Assembly (NCBI RefSeq): GCF_050947335.1
Contig: NC_134997.1
Location: 4,278,001-4,342,000, forward strand
Direction: 5' to 3'
Origin: Megachile rotundata
Taxonomy: Eukaryota; Arthropoda; Insecta; Hymenoptera; Megachilidae
DNA: 64,000 nucleotides
In this document: piece after piece, positions 1-9,915 of the stretch
Layout: the number at the start of each line of letters is the position of its first letter
How positions within the stretch are numbered: the first letter of the stretch is position 1
The notes under the pieces: model-generated
Database searches by the model: none
Told to the model about the DNA's origin: nothing
Seen by the model: the letters and a program-made list of their open reading frames with translations, nothing else
Position numbers and translations under genes: made by a program

Positions 1-480
1 TACAGGTACTCGTGCCATTTTTTTTATTAACAATTAACCGTTTCATATAATACACAGTACCGATCTGTAGTTTCGTTTTCGTAACATTCATAAAAATATG
101 TATTTTAAAACTCTTACGAATCTAAAATGTAAATTTTGTTACATCTAATAACAAAATAAAAATATTTATAATAAAATAACAAAATATTTTCGTTTTAAAA
201 GAAGCTCAATTAAAAATGAAATTGAGCATTAAACGAGAAGTCACCGCCGGAGGGGATCGAACATTTTTTCTTCGACCACCGCCGCTTTCATTTCTTGAAA
301 ATTAATTAATGTTTTCTCGCGAAATTTTAATTTTCAACTGTCAATAATTTAAGTACGCTACTATAAACGTTTATTATGTACACAAGAGAATAAAGAAAGT
401 AAAAGTGGTGGACAACATAATTATTTTTCAGGATCAAATACCTATGTAATCATTACTGATAAATTTTTATATCGTTCGAA
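1..480. other. AT-rich unique sequence, no gene seen
   Basis: The stretch is AT-rich and non-repetitive. A small GC patch lies around 240-290. On the minus strand it contains TTCGATCCCC, faintly like a tRNA T-arm, but no matching acceptor or anticodon arms can be folded. Nothing else is recognised. Confidence 0.5.
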
Positions 481-1145
481 ATGATGAAGAATTAAAATTG
501 TATAAGCAGTGGGAAATTTATTGCTCCGGATTGAATAATTTTTTTATTTGGAATTTTCGATTTTGGGTTTCGAAAATTAGAGAAATAAAAATTAGGGGTT
601 TTGAAAGTTTGGTAATTTGCAAGTTTGGGGTTTTAAAAATTTCGGAATTTGAAACTAAAATTTTGGAAGTTGAAAAATCTGTAAGTTTTTTACTTAGCAA
701 ATTTGGGGCTTCACAAGTTGGAAAACTTGTAGATTTTGAAAAATTCATTGGTCTTGAAAATAGAAATTTGCTAGCTTCGGATTTTGAAAATTTAGAATTT
801 GGGAATTTCGGAAATTTGTAAACTTGGAATTTCGGAAGTTGAAGAATTTGGGAATTTGTGATTTTTGGATTTGGAAATTTGGTAACTGAAGGATTCAATT
901 TTACAGTCTACGAAATTAGAAATTGGATAAATAAAAAATTTGAAGATTTAATAGTTTAAAATATTGAAATGTAGAAATTCAAAAGTACGAAATTTGAAAT
1001 ATAAACACATTACATTTTCGAATCTACGACTCTAGAAACGTCACAATTTGGACATCTGACAAACAAATTCTCAAATTTCCAAATTTATTTACAATTTCGA
1101 AATTTGAAAATTGGAAATCTAAAAGTTTACAAATACTCGGTACCA
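481..1145. repeat. Degenerate AT minisatellite, G-type strand
   Basis: Short blocks of the form TTTGAAAATTTGG or GGAATTTCGGAA recur every 8-15 bp with heavy divergence. On the plus strand the non-AT bases are mostly G until about 1050, then turn to C. The open frames here on both strands are low-complexity readings of the repeat, not genes. Confidence 0.75.
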
Positions 1146-1304
1146 CACAACAAAATCCCTAACATAGAATATCCCATGCATCAAATCTTCTGCAACCCAC
1201 AATCGAGTATCCTCCTTATCCTTCTTCCAAACTCCTAAAACCTCTAATTACCAAACCTGACTAATACCTCCCTTGAAAACGATCATTCTTCAAAAATAAA
1301 CTTC
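1146..1304. other. AT-rich spacer
   Basis: Pyrimidine-rich, weakly repetitive sequence between two arrays. No feature is recognised. Confidence 0.4.
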
Positions 1305-1478
1305 TCCAAATGTACTTATTAAACGTTCTCCAAATTTTGTACTTATTGAATGTTCTCCAAATTCTGAACTTATCCAACGTTCTCCAAATTTTGTACTTAT
1401 TGAACGTACTCCAAATTCTGAACTTATCGAACGTTCTCCAAATTCTGTACTTAATAAACGTTCTCTAAATTCTGGCTT
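1305..1478. repeat. 27-bp tandem minisatellite, about six units
   Basis: The unit is about 27 bp and contains TTCTCCAAATTCTG, then AACTTAT and YGAACG. Units differ by a few substitutions. Because 27 is a multiple of 3, the minus strand stays open for 63 codons with a 9-residue FGERxIS-type repeat. That is a consequence of the repeat and is not evidence of a protein. Confidence 0.8.
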
Positions 1479-1529
1479 CATTAGATCCTTAACTAGACCG
1501 TGTTAGTAAGTAATACTAATAATTTAGTA

Positions 1530-2520
1530 ATATTACGATAGTTTGGCATCGGAGAAACAACACCGTACGAAGCACGTGACTACATACCAAAAGCAGCCGT
1601 CGGCAGCCGTTTCCCGGATCGGCTTCCGGTGCTGGCAGCACCGCAGATCACAATCGTTCTTCACAATTTTCACGAGCAAACGCACCAGCGTGTTGCTGCA
1701 GTCACTCTCGGGCACTCTCAAACTTAGTCACGTGTCGATCGGTCGGGAAAGCTGGTAATAAACTTAACAAACAATCGGCAACGTAAACATTCCTGTACGC
1801 AAATAAAAACGTGTCCCATTCACTGTACACGTATCTTCGATCGGTTCGATCGTCGCTAAATTATTGAAGAACGTATCGCGAGCACGCAGGTAAACGCACC
1901 ATGGGGGTGGCTCCGCACGATCCGCACGAGCGCAGCACACGTGCTGCTCTGCAGCGTGATTCTTCTGCTCGCCGTGGCTCTCTCTCTCCACAGAGAGAGC
2001 CCGTGCAGACAGGGGGCAAACGGCGAACGAGAAACGGAGACAGAGAGCGAAAGAGAGACAAAGAGAGAGAGAGAGAGAAAGAGAGAGAAAGAGGGGGAGC
2101 AGACAAGAGAAGTGGGCAACAGCGGGCACCGCTGGCCGTGGAAATATTATTAGGTAAAGCACACGCACGGACTGGCACGCAACGACTTGCGGACTCTCGT
2201 TGGGTCGTGTGCTGGCGACCCTGCGATTCGTGTTGGTACCCCGAGTGAGCCGGACCAATGGGCGAGGGTAACGTTGCCACCACCACACTTCCACGACCAG
2301 GACAGTGGGGGATGCTGGCTCCGCTTCGTGACATCATCGATTCTGAATGGTGGAAATGCTCAACCGTGCGGAAGGCTCATCGGAGGGCGCGTGTTCGCGC
2401 AGGCGCACAGAGAATGCCCGCGCAACAAACGGGGAAGAACCGCACCGTGAGATAAGTTCGCGCCAGATGGAGACCGACTGCTTCGCCGGTCGGTGACTGC
2501 CTTTCAAATTCAAACACGGG
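1530..2520. promoter_or_regulatory. Large GC/CpG-rich patch, candidate promoter or enhancer
   Basis: This is the longest GC-rich, CpG-containing island in the left third of the window. It is non-repetitive apart from a GA tract at 1976-2105. Several overlapping open frames occur on both strands (e.g. 1764-2294 minus, 1901-2248 plus), but none shows a known domain and CpG-rich DNA produces long frames by chance. A promoter or 5' exon of a gene outside the window, or a Polycomb/GAGA-type element, is possible. This is inference from composition. Confidence 0.3.
1976..2105. repeat. GA/CT tract starting with a perfect hairpin
   Basis: A perfect 10-bp inverted repeat (GGCTCTCTCT, 6-nt loop CTCCAC, AGAGAGAGCC; 1976-2001) is followed by a roughly 70-bp interrupted (GA)n run, 2037-2105. 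GAGAG is the core bound by GAGA factor in flies. Whether a homologue acts here is inference. Confidence 0.8.
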
Positions 2521-2539
2521 ATTTTCGTTTACATACGCA

Positions 2540-3230
2540 CTGAGTGGCTTTAGGAGTTTTGAGATTTCAGGAGGTGAATATTTTCGAGGTTAGACGTTCA
2601 CTCATTTCAATATTTAAGAATATGGAGCTGTAGAAATTTAGATTTTGAGATCTGAAGAGTTGAACTTTTCGATGTGGAAGGATAGACGGTCGTGAATTTG
2701 AGGATTTGGAACTCGGGAAATTTGGATTTTGAGATTTGTGTTTAACATCTGAAAATATGGAAGATTAAATATTTAAGGATTTAAAGATATGGGCATTTAA
2801 GGATTTGAGGATTTGACAACATAAAAATATGAAAATTTTGAGATTTTTTAATCTGATAACTTGCAAATTTGAAAATTTGGGAAAATAATATTCAGTTAAA
2901 AATTAGAAATCCATAAATTCTCAAATTTTGAGAATTTCATCTTTGAGAAGCTTTTTGGAAAGTTTGGAGATTTTTAAATTAGAGAACTTTAAGTTGTGGA
3001 CATTTAAAAATTTGGAGATGTATGAATTTGCAAATTCACAAATTTGCAAATATGAGGATTTCAGAATTTAAAAATTAAAAAATTTTGAATTTTGGAAATA
3101 TGTGTACATGAGAACACAGAAAGTTGAGTATGAACATAGGGATATTTGAATATTAAAAATTGGAAAGTTTACAGTATTTAAAATGTATTTAAAAATTTGA
3201 AAATGTATAAAATATCAAATATAATAATCA
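2540..3230. repeat. Degenerate AT minisatellite, G-type strand
   Basis: Many diverged units of the form GATTTGGAGATTTGAG or AAAATTTGAAAATT. It belongs to the same class as 481-1145 and again has G on the plus strand. Confidence 0.75.
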
Positions 3231-3364
3231 GTAAAAAACGAGAACAATATCAATTTAACACGAGGAACATTACGTATATACATGTGTGTCATACAATCTA
3301 CATCTAATGTAAATTTAATACGTGTTCTGTTCTGCTTCAGCCAAGTTCAATGACCCCTTTCTCT

Positions 3365-3450
3365 ATTCGCATTACCGATATCTTAACGATATTATCGATA
3401 TATCATTAAACATCAATAATGCATCGATAAGATATCGATAATCGATAGTC
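3365..3450. promoter_or_regulatory. Cluster of CGATA / TATCGATA motifs
   Basis: At least six overlapping or adjacent CGATA or TATCG words lie within about 75 bp, including ATTATCGATATATC, GCATCGATAAG, ATATCGATAA and TCGATAG. TATCGATA is the fly DRE, bound by DREF and BEAF-32, which is associated with promoters and domain boundaries. The motif cluster is visible. Its function here is inference. Confidence 0.4.
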
Positions 3451-4010
3451 ACACCTTTAATACTACTTATATAAGTTTATGAAACACCAATTTACTAAAA
3501 TGACTAGATATTTTTTAATGTTTTTCATTTATGACGTAAGGTGTCCGATTTAAAAAAAAAACTAGCAACGAAGATGTACTTGTCATTAATTTGTCACCAG
3601 TTTATCCTCAGATTGTTACTAGTTTGTCACCATTCTGTCAGTAGTTTGTCGTCAGTAATATTATCTACTAACAGGGCTGGTTTACTAAAAAAATTGAAAA
3701 ATAGAAAAATAGAAAACTGAAAAACTACGACATTCGAACACTAAAAGATTGCAAAGGAATACTGGAAAAACTCCAGAAAGTCGTCTGTAGAAAAACAAAA
3801 TGTTAATAATTAATAAAGAAGGCAGTAAAAAGATAGTGTCTTGTATTTTATTTATTTCAAAGTACACTTTTCTTGGAAGAGACGAATCCATGTTAAAAAA
3901 ACAGCAGTTAGAAAAGAAATCAGTCTCAAGACTAAGTCTAAAACTCTTCGTCCCTTCGTAACGGCTCCAAAAACCTTGAAGAGATATTAAAATATAATTT
4001 CCAGTGGCCC
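3451..4010. other. AT-rich sequence with a short TTTGTCACC tandem
   Basis: Around 3580-3655, four to five diverged copies of a 14-18 bp unit (AGTTTGTCACCA / AGTTTGTCGTCAG) occur. The remainder is AT-rich with no supported gene. Confidence 0.5.
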
Positions 4011-4265
4011 CCTTTGTGCGAAACAGTATCTAGTCACGCGTGGATCAGTCGTGGGTGCTATGCACTCGAAAGTACGGAACACAGGGGGTGAGTCACCCTC
4101 TTTTCTTCCGTCACGGGCTCCAACAGCCTCCCCCGCGAGGGGGACGGAAAAGGAATAACTGCATCAACCCCTGTCAGTGGCGCGAGCGTTTAGGTCATCT
4201 CATTCCCTACCTAAGAAACAAGCTTGTTTCACACGAAACATCCCGTCAACGATATGCAATTTTCC
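4011..4265. other. GC-richer patch with inverted repeats
   Basis: It contains a nested dyad: TCCGTC (about 4107) pairs with GACGGA (about 4142), enclosing CCCCC GCGA GGGGG. A 16-bp perfect palindrome GAAACAAGCTTGTTTC lies at 4215-4230. The motif GCACTCGAAAGTACGG (4062-4077) recurs with one change at 37084-37099. No gene is recognised. Confidence 0.4.
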
Positions 4266-5105
4266 ACTCTAAATTACCGTCTCTTCAAGCTGTCATCTTC
4301 AAATTACAACTTATTCAGGTGTTCTTTTTAAAGGTTTCAAGTACTCAAATGACAATTTCTTCGAACGTTCTTCTTTGAGATGTTCAGGGTCTTCAAATGA
4401 CAATTAGGTGCTCTTCTTCAAGAAGTTTGAAATCTTCAAATAATAATATCTACTAGAGTTTCTTCTTCATAGTATGATGTAATTTGAATAACGGTTTCCG
4501 ATGTTCAATGTCTCCAAATGCAGCTTCTTCGGGTGTTCAACACGTTCAAATAATTCCTTTGTTCAAGGTCTTGTAGTGACATTTCCTTCGAGTGTTCAAA
4601 GTCTTCACATAATTTTACTACACGTTTAATGCCTCAAAAGAATAATTTCTTCAATTCTCAAAGTCTTCAAATGACTTCTTCAGGTTTTCAAAATTCCCGA
4701 ATAAATTTTTGCAAATATTCAAAATTTTCAAAAGGTGACTTCTTTAGGTATTCAAAGTCTTCGAATAACAACTTCTACGAGTGTTCAAGGTCTTCAAATG
4801 ATGATTTCTTCGGGTGCTCAAGGTCTTCGAATGATGACTTCTTCAGGTGTTCAAGGTCTTTAAATGACTATTTCTCCAGATGTTCAAAGTCTTCAAGTAA
4901 CGGCTTGTACATTCTTCTTTTAAGAGTTCAAAATCTTCAAAATGACAACTCTTCCGGTGTTCCGGATTTTCAAATGACTTTTCCGGGTATTCTTCTTCTT
5001 ACAAAATTTACAGATAACAATCTAAACAATCTACAGATAAAATCTTCAAGTCCTTCAATTCAACGTATGATAGGTCCTTGTTCAGTGTTTCAAGAATCTC
5101 TCTGA
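4266..5105. repeat. 33-bp degenerate minisatellite (TCTTCAAATGA...)
   Basis: Units of about 30-33 bp alternate TTCTTCRGGTGTTCAAGG and TCTTCAAATGAYGA. They are clearest at 4740-4900 and diverge towards both edges. The period of about 11 codons keeps one plus frame open for 158 codons (4629-5105), reading an 11-residue FFRCSRSSNDD-like repeat. I treat this as a chance frame. A real low-complexity protein cannot be excluded without transcript data. Confidence 0.75.
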
Positions 5106-5159
5106 TTTGCTTAGCTTGTTGCCTGATCATAGACATCATCAAATACCACTGAAATAATT

Positions 5160-5286
5160 TATAATTTGTATTGTTTTGATAAATATGACTATTTTTGGTA
5201 TATATGTACATTATGCTGTACACATAAAATACAGGTAATTTTACTGCGTACATCTAATAAATATGACTATTATTACAACGTGTGCT
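5160..5286. repeat. ATAAATATGACTA degenerate array, left part
   Basis: Units like ATAAATATGACTATT followed by a variable TA-rich part. The same array resumes at 5965, so the piggyBac-like element inserted into it. Confidence 0.6.
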
Positions 5287-5492
5287 TTAACACGTCCACG
5301 CCGGGGCGAATATTTACGTTTCGCTTCGTGGGGCGGCGCGACATTGTTGCTCCTTCGAAGCTTCGAACGCGCTAAACACGAAATCAAAACAGTTTTGACA
5401 TTGATTTTCAGAACGCACATTTCTTGCATCAAGTGTAAAGGTAGATAAAATAATCTTTTCTTCCACAGGGGCTTAGCACTTTTCCTTTTTGA

Positions 5493-5753
5493 ATTTTTCA
5501 CAGAGAAATCAAAGAATGTGAAATAGAAAAGAAAAAACGGTCAAGAAAACACACACATTTTCAACAATCGTTCAAAGGGGCTGCCAGAAAAACAAGAAAA
5601 CGATGTAAAGAATGTTACAAACAATTATCGAAAATACAAGGTAGAATATACGCCGCGAAAAAAAGTAAAAAAGTAAGAACATATTGTAAAAGTTGTAAGG
5701 GCCAGCCCGCATTATGTTTAGAATGTTTTAAAAAGTTGGATGCTTATAAATAA
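5493..5753 (+). pseudogene. piggyBac-type transposase C-terminal fragment
   Basis: Reading back from the TAA at 5751-5753, the frame is open for 86 codons to an in-frame TGA at 5490-5492. It encodes a lysine/arginine-rich stretch and then three CxxC pairs: CKEC (after RKTRKR), CKSC (after VRTY) and CLEC (after GQPAL), ending FKKLDAYK. Paired cysteines at the extreme C-terminus are typical of piggyBac transposases, where they form a zinc-binding domain that contacts the element ends. No catalytic DDD core remains between here and the left end, so the fragment cannot transpose anything. There is no credible start codon. The family assignment is strengthened by the TTAA-flanked inverted repeats surrounding it. 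Confidence 0.75.
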
Positions 5754-5880
5754 ATAATTGTTATCAATTTAAAATATTGAATGTTAATGCTTATAATACT
5801 CAATTTTTGTTTATAATCTTGACAAAAAATAAAATAAACTTATTTTTTGAAAACCTACCTGTGATGCACGCCCCAATTAA

Positions 5881-5943
5881 GTGTGACCCACCGGTGGGTC
5901 ACGCCGCCCCACGAAACGGTCAAACGTGACCCACCGGTGGGTC
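5881..5943. repeat. Duplicated perfect 20-bp palindrome in the piggyBac right end
   Basis: The palindrome GTGACCCACCGGTGGGTCAC occurs at 5881-5900 and again at 5924-5943, separated by 23 bp containing GCCGCCCCACGAAACGGTC. Each copy equals its own reverse complement. The left end of the element has only a decayed counterpart. It may be a transposase-binding site or a cruciform. Confidence 0.9.
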
Positions 5944-5964
5944 ACGCCGGCGTGAACGTGTTAA

Positions 5965-6300
5965 TAAATATAAGTACATTTACAGTCAGTGTTTTTACAA
6001 ATATGGCTACTTTTACTATATACCATAGAATTATAATAAATATGACTGCCTTCACTAAGTATATATGTATATCATAACATACGGGGCTACCATCCCTATG
6101 TATGTCACGGAGTACATGCTTGTTATTTACTCTGTACATCATGATAAACACGTACATTTTGAGTATGTATATCACAATAAATGTGCCATTATTACATACA
6201 TATCTTCTGATAAGTGTGATTATTTCGATTATGTATGTTACAATAAATATGGCTGCTATGTACATATTTCACTATAAATACAGTTAGTTTCATAGTATAT
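5965..6300. repeat. ATAAATATGACTA degenerate array, right part
   Basis: Continuation of the 5160-5286 array: ATAAATATGACTGCC, ATAAATATGGCTGC, TAAGTGTGATTATTTCGA and similar units of about 30-45 bp. The ORFs here are repeat shadows. Confidence 0.6.
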
Positions 6301-6895
6301 GCCATACTATAGTTATCGTTTCCATGTACAAATGTCATGAATGAATGTCATAATGAACTTTTACATATCATGTCAAGTATGTAACGTTTAAGTATTAACT
6401 AGAATGTAACTTATTTTACTGAAAACGTTTTAACGAAGATGAAGAATTTCAGTTTGTTTGAGCTCGTTTGTTTTCGAGTGCATTTTATATCGAGTAAAAA
6501 GGTTTTTACGAGTGTGAGATAGTGCAATGTCAGGATGTGAACTCAGCTTTAGGAGATCCACGCCGTGGAAGTAACGCGTTTCGATTTTGCGTTAGTTCAG
6601 CTACGCGTGAATCCAGCCAAGGTCAAGTCGTTCCCCGTTTCCGAGCATCCCTCTGCCGCTCGGCTAAGATCGATTCTAACAAATTTCATAGCCAGGGTGG
6701 ATCTGCATGAAGGCGGGATAATATTTCGACTGGATGTGATTAGTCACACGTTGGGTATCACGCAGGAAAGTCATGTTTTCTATGATGTAAAATAATATCA
6801 TTCATTTTTTTTGTAACTGAACTGCGCTATGTATTAGAATTTGGTAGTTTGCAACAGTTTCTCTTCTTATGTAATTATTTGTTTATTTTTTATTT
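6301..6895. other. Unique sequence with a small GC-richer patch
   Basis: A moderately GC-rich patch spans about 6480-6740. Two overlapping plus-strand frames (6522-6710, 6565-6795) cross it without a recognisable domain. A single exon or conserved noncoding DNA is possible. The rest is AT-rich. Confidence 0.35.
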
Positions 6896-7870
6896 TGTTG
6901 TCGAGGTGGTATGAACTCACGAAGTTTGAGACTCTTCAATTTTAAGTATTCATATTTTTGATATTTGACACATTGAAAGTCGCAAACTTTTAGGTTCACA
7001 ATTTTTATAATTTATTAAATTTATGGGGCTGTTAGTTTCAATTTATTGCAAACTTTTCCATTTTCTGGAATCACAATTTTCAATTTTCCTAATTTGTTAA
7101 TATTCTAATTTACAAATATTATAATTTTATCATTTTCCAGCTTCCCAATTTTTCCAACTTCCTAATTTTATCATTCTCTAATCTTCTAATCTTCTAATCT
7201 TCTAGTCTTCTAATCTTCTAATCTTCTAATTTTCTAATCTTCTAATCTTCTAATTTTCTAATTTTCTAATTTCCTAATTTTCTAATTTTCTAATTTTCTA
7301 ATTTTCTAATGTTCCAATTTTCTAATTTTCTATTTTTCTATTTTTGTAATTTTCTAATTTTCTAATTTTCTATTTTTCTATTTTTCTATTTTTCTATTTT
7401 TCTATTTTTCTATTTTTGTAATTTTCTAATTTTCTAATTTCTTTATTTTCTAACTTTCTAACTTTCCAATTTTCTAATTTTCCACTTTCCCAATTTGCTA
7501 ATCTCCTAATCTTCTAATCTCCTAATCCCTTAATTTCTTAATTTCCTAATTTTCTAATCTGCTAGTTACATTTTTAAATTTTTTAATTTTTCAGTATCAC
7601 AATTTTACCAGTTTTTTAATTTGCCAATTTTCCTATTTTCCATTTTCCTAAATTTTTAGCTTCCCTTTTCTCCATTTTGTAACGGAGAAAATTTTTTAAT
7701 TTCTTACTTTTCTAAATTTCTAACATCCCATTTTCCAATTTCCCAGTTTTTCAAATATCCTTTTCCAATTTCTTAATTATCCCATTTTCAAATATTCTGC
7801 TTTTCCAAAATCTCAATTTTACAATTTCCCAGTGACCTAATTTTCCAATTTTCAAATATTTCCTTCATTC
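6896..7870. repeat. TTTTCTAA (8-10 bp) tandem array, C-type strand
   Basis: The core at 7130-7560 is regular TTTTCTAA / TCTTCTAA with period 8-10. The flanks degrade to TTTCCAATTT units. Runs of TTTTTCTA occur at 7330-7425. Confidence 0.85.
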
Positions 7871-9360
7871 ATTTCATGGCTAGTGATAAGATACCACCTG
7901 TGCTTTATAACCGAATCTACACTTAACGCAATTTTTGCAAATTTAGCTTATCTATTAAATTACATTATACTAATACAATATTCTGTCGAGTTACTTCAAA
8001 TTTTTCTCGCATTAATTCATCCGTATAAACACAACTCTAAATTAAACAAGTTGTCAAAAGCTTGCATAGTGTACCTAAAATTATCAATAATCTTACTATT
8101 AACATTTTACTTCGTCTATTTATCATAACTCTTGATTATGTTAGACAACAGCGTTTCCCGATTACAGTAAAATCATGTTATTCTTAGCATACTACGGAAA
8201 CTTTGGGATAGCACTCTGTAACTATTCGCTAATCGCGAGGATATGTAACTAACAATTGCTTGGTGGAGCGTGGTGATAATTCTGTGTTATGAAGGGTGTG
8301 TATAAGTGGGAGGAGGATAACACGTTGTTTTCATATCGCGTGAGAGCACCAAAAGCGAGCGTCATTTGCTAAGCAAAATGGAGAACTGTGACAATATAAA
8401 TTTTCTGATCCATATTTATTACAACTTTTTCTACTTAGACTTCAATTTTTTATTGATTAACACAGTAATATTTATAACATTAATTACTGTTCGTTCTTAC
8501 AATGCTAAAAGAAATGATTAAGTCGCATTATTTTAGATTTAGATTTATCAGAAATATTCTGTTAACTACTTTTTTAAACTGTTATTGTTCCATGTCTGAA
8601 TAGTTAATTCTTGAAAACTTCTTTTACATTTTATATCAGAAAATTATTTTTATTTTTCACTGCATTGCAAAATTATACTTTCTTGGTTAAATTGAATCAA
8701 ACTTCTGACTGATAAATATACATGTATACAACGAGAATCTTCAGAATTGATGATTTTAAATTGCGCGTAAAAGAGTGTCCCAGCTAAATATTGTATGAAG
8801 AAATATTTGCTAAACGATATCGTGCTATTTTTATCGAGAAACGAAGGTCTCTGTAAGCTTTCATTAAATGAAATACCATGTATGTCTTCGAAGACAGTCA
8901 AAAATGAGACGAAGACTCGGGAGAATTAGAAATGTTGATCGTTTATTACAACAATCAAAGAGATCATTTTTCACGAAGATCAATAAGCAGAAGCTGATTA
9001 GTTATCGCAAGTATCTGTTCATCAATTGTTTTCAGCCACTTGCGCAAACATGAAATATACGACGAATCCACGTCGAAGTCAATAAACTGGGTGACAAAAA
9101 GTTCAAGGGAAAAATTATTTACCGACATCGATACGCATTCATTAATCTTTCTGATAACACCAGGCGTCGAATACAACTTTGCTCAGCTGTTGCTGTATCG
9201 ATACCTGTTGTATGGGTATCTGATACAATTCGTTTCGTTCGAAAAGAAGTTTAATTTCGATTCGAATATCAAGAATGTTCATATTTTCTATAAACTTCAA
9301 TTGGTAATCGGTAATTAGGATGACCACAATTATTAATCTATCCTTTATACACATAGAATT
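7871..9360. other. AT-rich unique sequence, no gene supported
   Basis: Short open frames (e.g. 7883-8128 plus, 8650-8901 minus, 9040-9318 plus) are AT-biased and show no domain or codon signature. A slightly GC-richer stretch at 8225-8380 holds nothing identifiable. Confidence 0.4.
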
Positions 9361-9913
9361 ATGAAACGTTTGTTTTTAGTCCACACATTTCGAAAAATAT
9401 TATATATATGCTTTGTATTTCTTACACATATGTGTTTCACATGTGTCTCACATCATATGTATCCTATATGTCCCGCGAGCTCATGTCATACATATATGTA
9501 TCCCATAAGCGTCCCAAATTATGCATGCGTCCCATACGTATCCCATACTATTTGTATATCCCATATACCTCATATTCATATGTCCCATATCACAAATGAT
9601 ATACATATATCACATTATCCCATATCGTGTATTCACTATCGTAATGTTCTTCGTATGTGTCTCATATCAAACATGTCTTATACATGTCTCATATGTGTAT
9701 ATGTCTTATAAATGTTTCAAATTATATATGTCTCTTATAAATGTTTCACGTCGGATATGTGTTCCATGTGTTTCATGATGTGCTCTATGTGTATCTCATA
9801 TCATATACCTATGTATCCTATGTATATGCCTTATTTCATATTGTATATGTGTCATATATATATATCATACGTGCCTCACATCATATACATATGTGTCCAA
9901 TATATGCCTCATA
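9361..9913. repeat. TATGTGTCYCATAT degenerate array, left part
   Basis: Units of about 14-25 bp such as CATATGTGTCYCATAT and CATATACATATGTGTC, rich in ATRTAT palindromes. It continues past the mariner insertion at 10651 with nearly the same local sequence (TTTCATATTGTATATGTGTCAT on both sides). Confidence 0.75.
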
Positions 9914-9915
9914 TA

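Larger units (their letters stand above)
5291..5960 (+). mobile_element. piggyBac-like element, internally deleted, TTAA-flanked
   Basis: The left end reads TTAA then CACGTCCACGCCGG (TTAA 5287-5290). The right end, reverse-complemented, reads TTAA then CACGTTCACGCCGG (TTAA 5961-5964). TTAA duplication is the piggyBac hallmark. At 670 bp it is far shorter than an autonomous piggyBac (about 2.4 kb), and only the C-terminal cysteine-rich part of a transposase survives (5493-5753). Subterminal sequence TTCGTGGGGCGGCGYGAC is shared by both ends. The right end also carries a 20-bp palindrome twice. It interrupts an ATAAATATGACTA array. Confidence 0.85.

Noticed and set aside
238..290. Possible minus-strand tRNA T-arm (GTTCGATCCCC)
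   Set aside because: No pairing acceptor stem, D-arm or anticodon arm can be folded around it.
5241..5501. 86-codon minus ORF over the piggyBac left end
   Set aside because: It covers the terminal repeat region on the wrong strand. The genuine fragment is the plus-strand cysteine-rich frame.
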